44,443 nt of DNA, from assembly GCA_028706395.1 (NCBI GenBank), contig JAQWBL010000006.1:1-44443 (forward strand), read 5' to 3'. The DNA is from Bacilli bacterium (GTDB lineage: Bacteria; Bacillota_I; Bacilli_A; RF39; UBA660). The stretch's first letter is position 1; the number at the start of each line of letters is the position of its first letter. A program made the translations under genes and the position numbers. The notes below the pieces were generated by a model. That model saw only the letters and a list, made by a program, of their open reading frames with translations, did no database searches and was not told the origin of the DNA. Shown here piece after piece: positions 43,892-44,443 of the stretch.

Positions 43892-44154
43892 ATTTTAAGA
43901 TGGACAACAGTGCACCCATTATTGTAGTAAATTGTTTTATATTCTATAACATTTTTATTCTTTTTTAAATAATCATGAGTAGCCTTTTTTAAAATTCCTT
44001 GACCCACTCCATGAACAATTAAAATAAATTGGTTTTTTAGTTTAATATTGTCTTCAATAAAAAATTTAACATACATTACTGCGCAGTCTCTATCTAACCC
44101 ATGAAGATCTAACTTTGGAAGATTATCATAGGTTATCAGACTATTCAAATTCAT
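43888..44154 (-). CDS. Stand-alone Smr-domain protein
   Basis: An 88-residue protein made almost entirely of one Smr domain: LDLHG near 15 (family LDLHGxxxxEA, here LDLHGLDRDCAVMYVKFFIE), and the HGVGQGILKKATHDYL segment (family HGxGxGxLrxxv), followed by the final GCTVVHLKI strand. Smr domains nick DNA or RNA, and commonly sit at the C-terminus of MutS2; here there is no MutS2. Its ATG overlaps the end of the upstream PfkB gene by 14 bases, so both are cotranscribed. The role is uncertain. Confidence 0.85.
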   Translation of the reverse strand: MNLNSLITYDNLPKLDLHGLDRDCAVMYVKFFIEDNIKLKNQFILIVHGVGQGILKKATHDYLKKNKNVIEYKTIYYNNGCTVVHLKI

Positions 44155-44443
44155 TATATACTTCTTTCATTTCACTTGGACTGAAAACAGAATTCCGCCC
44201 GCCTATTCTAGTCACTGATACTGCCCCAGCAATATTAGAAATCTTTAGCATTTTTTCATAATCGGTTCCTTTAGCAATTCCATAAGTAAAGGCTCCATGA
44301 AATATATCTCCTGCTCCAGTTGAATCAATTGCTTTAACTGTTATTGAAGGCATTATTTTAATTTTATCTTCATATTTATATAAGCAACCTTTTTTTTCTA
44401 AAGTTACAACAATATTGTTTTTAAAAATTTTTTCCATTTTTTT
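44141..44443 (-). CDS. PfkB-family carbohydrate kinase, C-terminal part (cut by window edge)
   Basis: The last 100 residues of a ribokinase/PfkB sugar or nucleoside kinase; the reading frame is open to the right edge with no upstream stop. The second PfkB signature DSTGAGDIFHGAFTYGI (catalytic Asp in the GAGD motif) is intact. VVTLEKKGCLYKYEDKI before it is the usual VxTLGxxG strand. The C-terminal helices (ISNIAGAVSVTRIGGRNS) are also normal. The substrate cannot be assigned without the N-terminal half. Its end overlaps the start of the Smr gene. Confidence 0.9.
   Translation of the reverse strand, partial: KKMEKIFKNNIVVTLEKKGCLYKYEDKIKIMPSITVKAIDSTGAGDIFHGAFTYGIAKGTDYEKMLKISNIAGAVSVTRIGGRNSVFSPSEMKEVYNEFE

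Overview
The window is an AT-rich, densely coded chromosomal segment of a low-GC Gram-positive bacterium. TGA works as a normal stop (for example at the dnaG/rpoD junction), so the standard bacterial code applies and not the Mycoplasma code. Gene content and order resemble Bacillus in several blocks: ylbL-ylbJ; yqfQ-rpoD-dnaG; relA-dtd-hisS-like-aspS followed by a 6S-like RNA; comN-spoVB-yetF-like-yrzE. My best guess is an uncultured, gut-type member of the Bacilli (Erysipelotrichales / RF39 / Haloplasma neighbourhood). The exact taxon is inference.

Layout. 1-1604: ylbL (cut by the left edge) diverging from ylbJ. 1601-6887: a type IV pilus / DNA-uptake set with two prepilins, the GspE/PilB ATPase, prepilin peptidase and an enlarged PilC/GspF. 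6992-10602: YqfQ-like protein, rpoD, dnaG and a small hypothetical. 10805-14866: comEC, comEA and an ftsW/spoVE-type gene. 15007-20211: a YjcZ-like small protein, def, a SpoIID/LytB protein and smc. 20294-22855: 6S-like RNA, a TtcA-like thiolase, a DUF2935 protein and dCMP deaminase. 22919-29211: archaeal-type aspS, a degenerate hisS-like gene, an AI-2E permease, dtd, relA and comN. 29295-32076: spoVB, a truncated YetF-like protein, yrzE, a HIT protein and a 50-residue protein. 32100-38824: pnp, rpsO, fabD, truB, yugP and cysS. 39006-39795: two tRNAs and an alkyladenine glycosylase. 39811-44443: a small hypothetical, two large envelope-associated proteins, a stand-alone Smr protein and the C-terminal part of a PfkB kinase.

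How the genes fit together. Pilus genes plus comEA, comEC, comN and a dCMP deaminase suggest natural DNA uptake, although no operon unites them. ylbJ, spoVB, a SpoIID-domain gene, a YjcZ-like gene, ylbL and an ftsW/spoVE gene hint at endospore formation or a relic of it. The rest is translation, replication and RNA-decay housekeeping.

Most notable points: the protein at the hisS position has lost essentially every catalytic arginine of HisRS; PilC carries a long membrane and coiled-coil N-terminal extension; two genes appear to use AUA/AUU start codons; a 6S-like RNA has its extended -10 embedded in the stop codon of the preceding gene; and two large surface-type proteins with internal repeats have no recognised function. 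There is no CRISPR array, insertion sequence, rRNA or prophage in the window.
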